A DNA stretch of 64,000 nt from Achromobacter aloeverae (GTDB lineage: Bacteria > Pseudomonadota > Gammaproteobacteria > Burkholderiales > Burkholderiaceae_B), in contig NZ_PYAL01000002.1 of the NCBI RefSeq assembly GCF_004121055.1, forward strand, positions 620,001-684,000, read 5' to 3'. The notes below the pieces were generated by a model. It worked only from the letters and a program-made list of their open reading frames with translations, ran no database searches and was not told where the DNA came from. A program made the position numbers and the translations under genes. This document shows, piece after piece, positions 34,826-43,918 of the stretch. The first letter of the stretch is position 1; each line of letters starts with the position of its first letter.

Positions 34826-36169
34826 ATGAGCAGCATCGCCGACCCCGAGCCGCCCTGGCGCGGCGCGAGGCCGGTGGCGATGGCCCAGTTGTTCCCTACC
34901 ATGTCTTCCCCCACATCTCCTGTTTCCCCACCGGCCTCGCCCGAGACCGCGCCATACCTGCAACGCGGCACCGCCGCATTCCGACGCGCCAACTGGGCGC
35001 TGTTCGCCGCCGGTTTTTCGACCTTTTCGCTGATGTACTGCGTGCAACCGCTGCTGCCGCTGTTCGCCGACCATTTCAAGGTATCGCCCGCGCAGAGCAG
35101 CTTGTCGCTGTCGCTGACGACGGGCCTGCTGGCCCTGGCCATTTTCCTGGTGGGGTTGTGGGCGAGCCGGCTGCCGCGCAAGTCCGTCATGGCGGCGTCG
35201 CTGTTCGCTTCCGGCGTGCTGACGCTGGCCGTGGCGGCGACGCCGGACTGGCATGCGCTGCTGGCCGTGCGCGCCTTGCAGGGCCTGGTGCTGGGCGGCG
35301 TGCCCGCCGTGGCCATGGCCTATCTGGCCGAAGAGGTGTCGTCCTCCGATCTTGGGTTCGCCATGGGCTTGTACATCGGCGGCAGCGCATTCGGCGGCAT
35401 GATGGGGCGCGTGATAACCGGCCTGGTGGCCGACCATAGCAGTTGGCGCGTGGCGCTGGTCGTGGTCGGCGTGGTGGGGGTGTTGGCTGCGGTGTTGTTC
35501 GTGGTGGCCTTGCCGACCTCGCGCCATTTCAAGCCGCAGCGCAGCGGGGGATGGTCGGCGGCGCGCCAGGGCATCGTCACGCACCTGGTCGATCCCAACC
35601 TGCTGTCGCTGTTCGCGCTCGGATTCCTGTTGATGGGCAGCTTCGTCACCATCTACAACTACGCGGGTTTTCGCCTGATGGCGCCGCCTTATTCCCTGAG
35701 CCAGACCTTGATCAGCGCGATCTTCACGGTCTACGTCGTCGGTATTTTCGCGTCCGCGCTGTTCGGCCGGCTGGCGGATCGCCATGGGCGCGGTGCCATG
35801 CTCTGCATGGGGGTAGGCACCATGCTGGTGGGCCTGCTGCTGACCCTGGCGGTCAACCTGGTCGTCATGGTGCTGGGCGTGGTGGTGCTGACCTTCGGTT
35901 TCTTCGCGGCCCATTCGGTGGCCAGCGGCTGGGTCGGGCAACTGGCGCGGGGCTACAAGGCGCAGGCCGCGTCGCTCTACCTGCTGGCGTACTACCTGGG
36001 GTCCAGCGTACTGGGATCGGTCGGCGGCAAGTGCTGGGAATGGGCAGGCTGGGACGGCGTGGTCGGCCTGATCGGCGCGTTCCTGGTGGTCTCGGCCGCG
36101 TTGGGCGCGCGCCTCTATATCGTCACGAGCCCCGGCCGCGCGGTCGTGGCGGGGGAACGCATGTCGTAG
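34826..36169 (+). CDS. MFS transporter (YnfM-like)
   Basis: 447 residues if started at ATG 34826; ATG 34901 is a credible alternative since the first 45 residues are Pro/Ser-rich and hydrophilic, and neither start has a good ribosome site. Twelve membrane helices are predicted. LSLTTGLLALAIFLVGLWAS and LGGVPAVAMAYLAEEVSSSD are typical of the YnfM/arabinose-efflux-like MFS group. Probably an exporter of a small molecule in the inner membrane. Divergent from the LysR gene. Confidence 0.88.
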   Translation: MSSIADPEPPWRGARPVAMAQLFPTMSSPTSPVSPPASPETAPYLQRGTAAFRRANWALFAAGFSTFSLMYCVQPLLPLFADHFKVSPAQSSLSLSLTTGLLALAIFLVGLWASRLPRKSVMAASLFASGVLTLAVAATPDWHALLAVRALQGLVLGGVPAVAMAYLAEEVSSSDLGFAMGLYIGGSAFGGMMGRVITGLVADHSSWRVALVVVGVVGVLAAVLFVVALPTSRHFKPQRSGGWSAARQGIVTHLVDPNLLSLFALGFLLMGSFVTIYNYAGFRLMAPPYSLSQTLISAIFTVYVVGIFASALFGRLADRHGRGAMLCMGVGTMLVGLLLTLAVNLVVMVLGVVVLTFGFFAAHSVASGWVGQLARGYKAQAASLYLLAYYLGSSVLGSVGGKCWEWAGWDGVVGLIGAFLVVSAALGARLYIVTSPGRAVVAGERMS

Positions 36170-36269
36170 CGCCCCGCGCCGGCGCCATCGTTCGAACCGC
36201 TGGCTCGCGCGATGCGGCCGAGGTCATCGTGCTGGCCAGCGGGCCGTGCCATGTGGGCAGGGCCCTCGT

Positions 36270-36650
36270 TCAAGCGGTCGGCCCGCGCCACACGGCCAGG
36301 GCCACCAGCAACCAGCCGGCGAGGAAACCCAGCCCGCCGATGGGCGTGATGGCGCCCAGCCAGCGCACATTTGTCAGCGCCAGCACGTACAGGCTGCCGC
36401 TGAAGACCACGATGCCGGCGAACATCAGCCAGCCGGCGCCGGCCAGCAGGGACGAGCCGAAGCGCGGCGCCAGCGCGGCGATGGCCAGCAGTCCGAGGGC
36501 GTGCGCCATCTGATAGGTCACCCCCGTCTGCCAGATCGCCAGCATCCCGGCGTCCAGGCGCGCCTTCAATCCATGCGCGCCAAACGCGCCGGCGCCCACG
36601 GCGATAAACATATTCAGTGCGCCCAACAGGGCAAAAATCCGATCCATCAT
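36270..36650 (-). CDS. DUF423 family membrane protein (YgdD-like)
   Basis: 126 residues from ATG 36650, preceded by AGGAGG; a second ATG follows directly. Four membrane helices: DRIFALLGALNMFIAVGAGA, FGAHGLKARLD, then YQMAHALGLLAIAAL and a final FLAGWLLVALAVW. The GAFGAHGL motif and H in YQMAHAL are DUF423 hallmarks. Function is unknown in the family; it is a small inner-membrane protein. The frame stays open upstream to 36929, but that part is not family-like. Confidence 0.9.
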   Translation of the reverse strand: MMDRIFALLGALNMFIAVGAGAFGAHGLKARLDAGMLAIWQTGVTYQMAHALGLLAIAALAPRFGSSLLAGAGWLMFAGIVVFSGSLYVLALTNVRWLGAITPIGGLGFLAGWLLVALAVWRGPTA

Positions 36651-37029
36651 GGTGTCGCGTCCTCCTGGTCGATAGCCAAGGGCCTCGGCCCTTGCGCCGA
36701 GATCATGCAATTTTAGGCCTGAGCGGCACGCCGTTCGGGCGTGCCTATCCCACGCCCACACCGTCCTGACGAAGCGCATAGGCCGGTGCCCCACCGTCTC
36801 TCGCGGTGCTCCCCTGCTGCTCGACGCGAACCCAGAGGGCTCAACAAGAAGAAAGCTTTTCGCGATCGATAACGTCGGAACGAATCGACGGGTGCACCAA
36901 CAAACGCGGACCGAGCCCGCGCTGGTCAAGCGTCCCGGTAGAGCGGGGAATTATTTCCTCGTTGCGGGAGGGTGGTGGCACGCCGAGATTGAGCCACGTA
37001 TACTTGTAAAACCAAACGGATGGGTTTCG
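36651..37029. other. 379-bp gap with lower G+C and a hairpin
   Basis: No gene assigned. A GGCACGCC-(5)-GGCGTGCC hairpin lies at 36725-36745 without a T-tract on either side. From about 36830 the sequence is visibly richer in A/T than the flanks, which continues into the DUF4160-like gene. It may mark the left edge of an acquired segment. Confidence 0.5.
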
Positions 37030-37458
37030 ATGAAAATTTGTAGTCACAAGGGCTTGGTGATTGCAATCCTTACCCGGAATGAGCATTGCCCGCCCCATGT
37101 GCACGTCGGCACGGAGAGGTGGAACGCTCGCTTCACTTTCAGTTTCTGGCACAACGGTGTGCGACTGTGGGATGTGACGCCGGCCAGGAATGAGCCTACC
37201 GTTGTCGTGCTCGAAGAGTTGCGCCAGGCGATCAAGAGACCGCTTCATCTGCGCAAGGCCCGTGGACTGTGGTGGCGTAGTCGTCAGACGCTGTGTCTGG
37301 ACAGGCAATGGTGGGATGTTGAGGGCGAAGAGGTGGTGAGCGCCAGGGCACCTCGGGCAGGTGCCCTGGCGATTGAATCGGCTCGTTTCGATGCACAGTC
37401 TTATAAGACCGTGTTGACGCTCGCGGGGCGATCTACACCCTTGGAGATTGAACTATGA
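37030..37458 (+). CDS. DUF4160-like small protein, possible toxin-like partner
   Basis: 142 residues from ATG 37030; the open frame continues upstream to 36892 but with unusual composition. Residues 17-26, NEHCPPHVHV, match the conserved N-x-H-x-PPH-x-HV core of DUF4160 proteins. Later there is VVVLEELRQAIKRPLHLRKA. DUF4160 genes are repeatedly found as the first partner of DUF2442 genes, in pairs predicted to act as toxin-antitoxin systems. Here the next gene starts inside its stop codon (ATGA) and is DUF2442-like. Base composition is lower in G+C than neighbours. Function is unproven. Confidence 0.65.
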   Translation: MKICSHKGLVIAILTRNEHCPPHVHVGTERWNARFTFSFWHNGVRLWDVTPARNEPTVVVLEELRQAIKRPLHLRKARGLWWRSRQTLCLDRQWWDVEGEEVVSARAPRAGALAIESARFDAQSYKTVLTLAGRSTPLEIEL

Positions 37459-37907
37459 AAGCGATAAAGGCGCGGGAACGCTACGATGAGCCGGTGACGA
37501 CCGATGTGGTGGCTCGTGCGATCGAACGCGGTGGTGCGCGTCGAACTTCAAGCCTGCATGCCAGCGCCGTCCAGTATCTGGCGGATCTGCATGCCTTGCT
37601 CGTGGGATTCGCGGACCATACCGCCATAGTCTTCCCCGTTGCGAACACACCGGAGCTGGCGGAATTGAGCCGGGATGAACTGGAAAGAATGACGATCGGT
37701 TTTGGCGGCAGTGCGCTTTGCCTGGACGCTCGGGACCTGCACATATCGATTGCAGGCCTGGTTTCCGCAAGCCCGCCACTGATGGCTCTGGCTGCGACGG
37801 TGGTTGCGGCGCGCAATGGCAGACGCAGCAGCGAGGCCAAGCGCCAGGCGGCGCGGGCGAATGGCTTGAAAGGCGGCCGGCCGCGCAAGATGGCAGTGGC
37901 TGGCTAG
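37455..37907 (+). CDS. DUF2442-like protein with basic DNA-binding-type tail
   Basis: 150 residues, overlapping the upstream gene by four bases. The middle part (LLVGFADHTAIVFPVANTPE, then LSRDELERMTIGFGG and DLHISIAGLVSA) follows the DUF2442 pattern. The end, AARANGLKGGRPRK, is a basic GRP tail also common in DUF2442 proteins and reminiscent of an AT-hook. It is the likely antitoxin or regulator of the pair (inference). Its stop overlaps tail-to-tail with the convergent MFS gene (CTAG). Confidence 0.65.
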   Translation: MKAIKARERYDEPVTTDVVARAIERGGARRTSSLHASAVQYLADLHALLVGFADHTAIVFPVANTPELAELSRDELERMTIGFGGSALCLDARDLHISIAGLVSASPPLMALAATVVAARNGRRSSEAKRQAARANGLKGGRPRKMAVAG

Positions 37908-39154
37908 CCCGATTCCGGCGTCACATTATGCAGTGACCGCAGTCGCCGCAACTCCGGATACCACCACATCCACAGCGCGGCCACCGCGACGGTGCCGATG
38001 CCGCCCAGCACCACGGCCGGCACGGCGCCGGTCATGGACGCCATGACGCCGGCACGGAATTCGCCCATCTGGTTGGACGTGCCGATGAACAGCATGTTGA
38101 TGGCGCTGACCCGTCCCAGCATGTCGTTGGGCGTGTTCAGCTGGACCAGGGACGAGCGCACCACCACGCTGATGGAGTCGGCCGCGCCCAGCACCATCAA
38201 CGCGATGATGGAGACGGGTATCGAGGTTGAAATACCGAACACCATGGTGGCGATGCCGAACGCGAACAGCGCCCCGAACAGCGTCATGCCGATATTGCCG
38301 GTCAGGTTCTTGCGCCCCAGCACCAGCGCCATGCTGACGGCGCCCAGCGCGGGCGCCGCGCGCAGCATGCCCAGCGCCCAGGGCCCGGCATGCAGGATGT
38401 CCTTCGCGAAGATGGGCAGCAGGGCCGTGGCGCCGCCCAGCAGCACGGCGAACAGGTCCAGCGTCAGCGTGCCCAGCAGGATGCGGCGGCTGGCGATGAA
38501 CGTGAAGCCCGCGAACAGCGTGCGCCAGGTCGTGGGCTCCTTGCGCGATGGCAAGCCTTCCGTCTTCAACGTCAGCATGGACAGCAGGGCGAGGAAATAG
38601 CAAAGGGCGGTCAGGGCATAGACCCAGCCCGCGCCCAGGGCGTAGCCGACCCCGCCCAGCGCCGGACCAGCGATCTGGGCGATCTGGTTGGACGACGCCG
38701 ACAGGGCGGTGGCGCGCGGAATCAGCGCCCGCGGCACCACCGCTGGAATCAGCGTGGGCATGGTGGGGGACTCGAAGGCGCGCGACGCGCTCATGGCGAT
38801 GATGCAGGCATAGACCACGTAATGATTGGCCTCGCCCGCGAGCGATACGGCGGACAGGACGGCCGCCGACAGGGTTTCGACGGTCAGGCAGACCGCCAGG
38901 ATCTTGCGCCGGTCGTAGCGGTCGGCCACATGTCCCACCACCAGCGTCAGCAGCAGCATGGGCATGAATTGCGCCAGGCCGATCAGGCCAAGGTCCATGG
39001 CGCTGCCGGTGAGGGCGTATATCTGCCAGCCGACCGCTACGGAAACCATCTGGTAGGCGAGCGAGGCGCCGAACCGGGAAAGAAGGAAGTGGGCGAAGGC
39101 GGGCCGGGTGACCAAAGGGGCGTCGGCGCTTTCGGTTTCTGGCGTACTGGCCAT
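37904..39154 (-). CDS. MFS transporter (EntS-like)
   Basis: 416 residues from ATG 39154; the frame opens at 39205 but the family-like part begins after MASTPETESADAPLVTRPAF. Twelve membrane helices are predicted. The loop motif VVGHVADRYDRRKILAVCL and the later ALSASSNQIAQIAGPALGGV place it in the enterobactin-exporter/macrolide-efflux-like group. Substrate unknown. No siderophore genes are nearby. Confidence 0.9.
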   Translation of the reverse strand: MASTPETESADAPLVTRPAFAHFLLSRFGASLAYQMVSVAVGWQIYALTGSAMDLGLIGLAQFMPMLLLTLVVGHVADRYDRRKILAVCLTVETLSAAVLSAVSLAGEANHYVVYACIIAMSASRAFESPTMPTLIPAVVPRALIPRATALSASSNQIAQIAGPALGGVGYALGAGWVYALTALCYFLALLSMLTLKTEGLPSRKEPTTWRTLFAGFTFIASRRILLGTLTLDLFAVLLGGATALLPIFAKDILHAGPWALGMLRAAPALGAVSMALVLGRKNLTGNIGMTLFGALFAFGIATMVFGISTSIPVSIIALMVLGAADSISVVVRSSLVQLNTPNDMLGRVSAINMLFIGTSNQMGEFRAGVMASMTGAVPAVVLGGIGTVAVAALWMWWYPELRRLRSLHNVTPESG

Positions 39155-39416
39155 CTGGAGGGGTAGACGGGGCGTAAAAACGTGAAGCCTGGGATCGTAT
39201 ACCAAAACATTCGGGACGCCGCGTATAAGCTTGTTCCGGAAGCCGGCGTTCAGGCGCCGTTCAAGCCCGGCGTCAGCCAGCTTTCAATCCGGTCTCGATG
39301 CCCGCGGGGCAACGTGGCGCGTTAGCCGCAGCGCTCTCGCATGCCCGATTTTTGAATGGACTGTGACCATGCCACCGTGCTACTTTGCGCACGCCCTAGG
39401 GGTTTACGCGTAGATC

Positions 39417-41147
39417 ATGCACCCTTTCTTCGATATTCGGCGCCTGGAGCGCCTGCCCGGCACCCGTCCCAACCGTTGGGATTGGCTTCTATTGCCGCTG
39501 GTCCTGGGTTTCCTGGTGATACTGGCGTTCGGTGCCAAGGAAATGGCCACCCCGTACTCGGTGGGCCAGCCGCTGCCGATATCGCTGGACCCCAGCTACC
39601 TGCCTTATTACCTGTTGCGGACCACGCTGCGCATGTTCATCGCGCTGGCCGCTTCGCTGGTCTTCAGCTTCGTTTTCGCCGCCGTGGCGTCGAAATCGCG
39701 CACGGCGGAGAAGATCCTGGTGCCGATGGTGGACATCCTGCAGTCCATCCCCATCCTGGGCTTCCTGTCGATCACCGTGACGGGTTTCATTGCCCTGTTC
39801 CCCGGCAGCCTGCTGGGGGTGGAGTGCGCGGCCATCTTCGCCATTTTCACCTCGCAGGCGTGGAACATGGCGTTGAGCCTGTACCAGTCCATCCGCACCG
39901 TGCCGTCGGAACTGAACGAGGCCGCGCGCGTCTTCCGCCTGAGCGGCTGGCAGCGTTTCTGGCGCCTGGAGCTGCCGTATGCCACGCCCGCGCTGTTGTG
40001 GAACATGATGCTGTCGATGTCGGGGGGCTGGTTCTTCGTGGTGGCGTCCGAAGCCATCACCGTGTCCAACCAGGACATCAAGCTGCCCGGTATCGGTTCG
40101 TACATCGCGGCGGCCATCGACCAGCAGGACCTGCACGCCATTTTCTACGCCATCATCGCCATGGCGGTGGGCATCCTGATGTACGACCAGTTGTTCTTCC
40201 GCCCGCTGCTGGCCTGGGCCGACAAATTCCGCTTCGAGGACACGCAGGGCAATACCGCCCAGCAGTCCTGGGTGCTGGACCTGCTGCGTCGCGGCAAGCT
40301 CACCCGCGCCTTGTCGCTGGGGCTGGCACAGCGCGGCGAGCGCGCCCTGGGCTGGTTTCGCCGCGGTTATGACGGCACGTCGGTGCGCGCGCGCGTGCGG
40401 GCCGCCAATCCGCTGCGCGAGCGCATGGTCGATGCGCTGCTGACCGCGCTGGCCCTTCTTGCGATCTGGCGCCTGGCCGAATTCGTGCACGCCGAAGTGG
40501 GCTGGTCCGAAGCCCTGCGCGTGCTGGGCCTGGGCGCCATCACCCTGTTGCGCGTGATGGTGCTGATCGTGCTGGCGTCGGTGGTCTGGGTGCCGCTGGG
40601 GATCATGATCGGCCTGCGCCCGCGCCTGTCGCAGCGCATCCAGGCGCTGGCGCAACTGCTGGCGGCTTTCCCGTCCAACCTGCTGTTCCCGCTGGCGGTG
40701 GTGGCCATCGTCGCCTTCAACCTGAACCCGGAAATCTGGCTCAGCCCCTTGATGATTTTCGGCACCCAGTGGTACATCCTCTTCAACGTGGTGGCCGGCG
40801 CCAGCACCATACCCAGCGAATTGCGCTATGCCGCCGACAACCTGGGCCTGAAGGGCTGGCTGAAATGGAAGCGCTTCTACCTGCCGGCCGTCTTCCCCAG
40901 CTTCGTCACGGGCGCCATCACGGCCAGCGGCGGCTCGTGGAACGCCAGCATCGTGTCCGAGGTCGTGACCTGGGGCAAGACCACGCTGACGGCGACCGGC
41001 CTGGGCGGCTATATCGCCGAGATGACCGAGAAGGGCGACTTTCCCCGTATCGCCCTGGGCATAGGCGTGATGTGTATTTTCGTGATGGGCTTGAACCGGT
41101 ACTTCTGGCGGCGCTTGTACCTGCAAGCCGAGAAGTGGAGCCGCTAG
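39417..41147 (+). CDS. NitT/TauT-type ABC transporter, two permease domains fused
   Basis: 576 residues, about twice a normal permease. Two six-helix halves each carry an ABC-permease docking loop: EAARVFRLSGWQRFWRLELP near residue 165 and YAADNLGLKGWLKWKRFYLP near 470. The halves differ, so this is an ancient fusion and not a recent duplication. Relatives are annotated as nitrate/sulfonate/bicarbonate permeases. It pairs with the ATPase at 41266. No binding protein is encoded in the neighbourhood. Confidence 0.88.
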   Translation: MHPFFDIRRLERLPGTRPNRWDWLLLPLVLGFLVILAFGAKEMATPYSVGQPLPISLDPSYLPYYLLRTTLRMFIALAASLVFSFVFAAVASKSRTAEKILVPMVDILQSIPILGFLSITVTGFIALFPGSLLGVECAAIFAIFTSQAWNMALSLYQSIRTVPSELNEAARVFRLSGWQRFWRLELPYATPALLWNMMLSMSGGWFFVVASEAITVSNQDIKLPGIGSYIAAAIDQQDLHAIFYAIIAMAVGILMYDQLFFRPLLAWADKFRFEDTQGNTAQQSWVLDLLRRGKLTRALSLGLAQRGERALGWFRRGYDGTSVRARVRAANPLRERMVDALLTALALLAIWRLAEFVHAEVGWSEALRVLGLGAITLLRVMVLIVLASVVWVPLGIMIGLRPRLSQRIQALAQLLAAFPSNLLFPLAVVAIVAFNLNPEIWLSPLMIFGTQWYILFNVVAGASTIPSELRYAADNLGLKGWLKWKRFYLPAVFPSFVTGAITASGGSWNASIVSEVVTWGKTTLTATGLGGYIAEMTEKGDFPRIALGIGVMCIFVMGLNRYFWRRLYLQAEKWSR

Positions 41148-41194
41148 GGCCGGCGTGGCTGCCAGGCCAGGCATCAGGGCGCCGCGCCAGCGCG

Positions 41195-41240
41195 GCATGG
41201 CCGCCGCGAGCGCGGCAAGTCAGAGGTACGGCGGCCATGC
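41195..41240 (+). promoter_or_regulatory. Inverted repeat between fused permease and ATPase genes
   Basis: Perfect 12-bp arms GCATGGCCGCCG (41195-41206) and CGGCGGCCATGC (41229-41240) with a 22-nt loop in the 118-bp gap between the genes. No T-tract follows. It could modulate ATPase translation or stabilise the upstream mRNA. Confidence 0.55.
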
Positions 41241-41265
41241 GGGCCGCCGGCGAGGGAGTAGGGCA

Positions 41266-42585
41266 ATGAACGGCAAAGCCAGTTTCCTGCTGGACCTGAG
41301 CGGGGTCAGCAAGATGTTCCAGACCGCGGACGGCACCAACCGCTCGGTGCTTGAGGACGTGGATTTCCAGTTGCGGGATGGCGAGATCGTGGCCTTGCTG
41401 GGCAAGTCCGGATCGGGCAAGTCGACGCTGCTGCGCATCATGGCGGGACTGATCCCGGCCGACCAGGGGCAGGTGAGCTACCGTGGCCAACCCTTGTACG
41501 GACCGGCGTCGGGCGTGGCCATGGTGTTCCAGTCCTTCGCGCTGTTCCCGTGGCTGACGGTGCGGCAGAACGTGGCCCTGGGCCTGGAGGCGCAAGGCGT
41601 GTCGTTGGCCGAGCGCGAGCAGCGCGCCGAGAATGCCCTTGAGCTGATCGGCCTGGCGGGTTTCGGCGGCGCCTTGCCGCGCGAATTGTCCGGTGGCATG
41701 CGCCAGCGCGTGGGCATCGCGCGCGCCCTGGCCACCGATCCCGACGTGCTGCTGATGGATGAAGCCTTTTCCGCCCTGGACGTGCTGACCGGCGAGACCC
41801 TGCGCGACGACATGCTGGAGCTATGGGACGAGCGCCGCATCAGCACGCGCGGCATCCTGGTGGTGTCGCACAACATCGAGGAGGCGGTCATGATGGCCGA
41901 CCGCATCCTGATCTTCGCCAGCGACCCGGGCCGCGTGCGTGACGAGATCCGCGTCAACCTGCCGCGTCCGCGCAATGCCGACTCGGCCGAAGTGCGCGCG
42001 CTGGTCGACCAGGTCTACGGCTTGATGACCGCGCGTCCCGTGCCCGCGACCACGACCGGCGCGCCGGCGCCGGAAGTGCACCATGGCTACCGCCTGCCCG
42101 ACGCCAACGTCGGCCGCATGGAGGAAGTGCTGGAGCTGCTGGCCGAGCCGCCGCTCAACGGCCGCGCCGACCTGCCGCGCCTGGCCGAGGAAGCCGGCCT
42201 GCCGGACGAGGACCTGTTCCCCGCCTACGAGGCCCTGGGCCTGCTGGGCCTGGCGCTGGTCGAGCATGGCGATATCACGCTGACGGCCGACGGCCGGCGC
42301 TATGCGGGCGCGGACCAGCAGGAACGCCAGGAGCTGTTCGGACGCCAGTTGCTGGCCCACATTCCGCTGGCCGCCAACATCCGGCATTCGCTGGAGCAGG
42401 AGACCACGGGCGAACTGCCCGAGCGCCAGTTCCTGGACATGCTGGAGGAGTTCCTCAAGCCGGACGAGGCCGAGCGCGTGCTCAAGGTGGCCGTGGAGTG
42501 GGGCCGGTACGGGGAGGTCTACGGCTACGACTACCACACCGGCCGGCTGCATCTGCCGACGACGCCGGGCGGCGAGGCGGACTAG
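41266..42585 (+). CDS. NitT/TauT-type ABC ATPase with AAA-associated carboxy domain
   Basis: 439 residues from ATG 41266, preceded by an AGGGAG site. Residues about 10-245 are a standard ATPase: Walker A GKSGSGKST, signature LSGGMRQRVGIARAL, Walker B VLLMDEAFSALD and switch histidine VVSHNIEEAV. The remaining 160 residues resemble the AAA-associated domain found on some nitrate/sulfonate ATPases (winged-helix-like, EEVLELLAEPPLNGRADLPR). That domain may sense regulation or ligand. It is second gene of a two-gene transporter unit. Confidence 0.88.
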   Translation: MNGKASFLLDLSGVSKMFQTADGTNRSVLEDVDFQLRDGEIVALLGKSGSGKSTLLRIMAGLIPADQGQVSYRGQPLYGPASGVAMVFQSFALFPWLTVRQNVALGLEAQGVSLAEREQRAENALELIGLAGFGGALPRELSGGMRQRVGIARALATDPDVLLMDEAFSALDVLTGETLRDDMLELWDERRISTRGILVVSHNIEEAVMMADRILIFASDPGRVRDEIRVNLPRPRNADSAEVRALVDQVYGLMTARPVPATTTGAPAPEVHHGYRLPDANVGRMEEVLELLAEPPLNGRADLPRLAEEAGLPDEDLFPAYEALGLLGLALVEHGDITLTADGRRYAGADQQERQELFGRQLLAHIPLAANIRHSLEQETTGELPERQFLDMLEEFLKPDEAERVLKVAVEWGRYGEVYGYDYHTGRLHLPTTPGGEAD

Positions 42586-42590
42586 CGCCC

Positions 42591-43745
42591 CTAGCGCCCG
42601 GCCACCAGCCGGATGCGCGTGATCTCCGACGGCGCGCCCACCCGTTTCGGCGGGCCCCAATACCCCGTGCCGCGGCTGGTGTAGACCCATAGCCGCCCCA
42701 GGCGGCGCAGGCCCGCCGTGAACGGCTGTTGCAGGCGGACGAAGAAATTCCAGGGCAGGAACTGGCCGCCATGGGTGTGGCCGGACAGTTGCAGCGTGTA
42801 GCCCGCCGGCTCGGCGGCGAAGGCCGTGCGAGGCTGGTGCGCCAGCAGGATGCGCACGTTGGCGTCCATCGGCGCGCCCGCCAGGGCTTTTTCCGGATCG
42901 CTTTCCTGCGCGGGGTCGTAGGCCCCGGCGCCGTAGTCGGTCACCACGGCCACCACCAACCGCGCGCCCCCATGGTCGATGACCACGTGGCGGTTCAGCA
43001 GCACATTCAGGCCCAGCCGCTCGAATTCGGCCACCCAGGCCTCGACGCCGGAGTAGTACTCGTGATTGCCGGTCACCAGGTAGGCGCCATGGCGCGCTTG
43101 CAGCCGGCCCAGCGGCCGGGTGTGGGCGGACAGGCGGGCCACGCTGCCGTCCACCACGTCGCCGGTGACGGCGATGAGGTCGGCGTGCAAGCCGTTCACG
43201 GCATCGACGATGGCGTCGACGTAGCGCCGCTTGATGGTCGGCCCCACGTGCACGTCCGTGATCTGCGCAATGGTGAAACCCTCCAGGGCGGCCGGCAGCC
43301 CGGCGATCGGCACGTCCACCGACCGCACCGGCGCCCGCCGGCGCGCGTTGTAGAGGCCCACCAGGCTGCTCGCCAGCGCCAGCAGGGGCACCGCGACGGC
43401 CGTGTCGGCCAAGGTGCCGGCGCCCGGCAGGTGCCGCCCACCCGCGATGCCGGCGATCCATATCGCCAGCAGGAACAGGTCGCGCAGCAGCGTAAGGACG
43501 AACAGCGATGAGAAATACCCCATCAGCAGCAGGCCTATCCAGCCGAAGACCTCGGAGAACCGCCGCGGCAGGCGGCGGCTGAGGAAGCCGGCCGGAATCA
43601 CCAGGCAGGACGCCAGCAGGAAGAGGGCGGCGCCCCAGCGCGCCGCCGGACTGAACGGGATATCGGGGATGAGGCGGGCGCCCACGTAGGCGTGGGCCAG
43701 AACCCCGATGACGATGATGCGGATGAGGAAGATGTAGCGGCGCAT
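42591..43745 (-). CDS. Membrane-anchored metallophosphoesterase
   Basis: 384 residues from ATG 43745 (GGAG upstream). Residues 1-150 hold about four membrane helices. The calcineurin-type metallophosphoesterase domain follows: ITDVHVG (D and H ligands), GDVVDG, GNHEYYSG and GHTHGGQF. The domain belongs to the YkuE-like group of phosphodiesterases/phosphatases, probably facing the cytoplasm or periplasm from a membrane anchor. Substrate unknown. It converges with the ABC ATPase gene, five bp apart. Confidence 0.9.
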   Translation of the reverse strand: MRRYIFLIRIIVIGVLAHAYVGARLIPDIPFSPAARWGAALFLLASCLVIPAGFLSRRLPRRFSEVFGWIGLLLMGYFSSLFVLTLLRDLFLLAIWIAGIAGGRHLPGAGTLADTAVAVPLLALASSLVGLYNARRRAPVRSVDVPIAGLPAALEGFTIAQITDVHVGPTIKRRYVDAIVDAVNGLHADLIAVTGDVVDGSVARLSAHTRPLGRLQARHGAYLVTGNHEYYSGVEAWVAEFERLGLNVLLNRHVVIDHGGARLVVAVVTDYGAGAYDPAQESDPEKALAGAPMDANVRILLAHQPRTAFAAEPAGYTLQLSGHTHGGQFLPWNFFVRLQQPFTAGLRRLGRLWVYTSRGTGYWGPPKRVGAPSEITRIRLVAGR

Positions 43746-43918
43746 GACGCTCCCTGCTTGAATCCGAGACCAGGCCGGTTGAAAATCCACCGGCGCGCCC
43801 CCAATTATGCGGTATGGTGGCGGCGTGCCCCGGCCTGTGCCGGCGCGCCGCCGGCGCGGCCGGTTCCATGTCGACAGACGCGGGCCGGCCGCGGGCATTG
43901 AAGTGTATCGAGATTGCC

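Noticed and set aside
36725-36745. GGCACGCC/GGCGTGCC hairpin as a terminator
   Set aside because: No T-tract on either side, and it lies upstream, not downstream, of the DUF423 gene.
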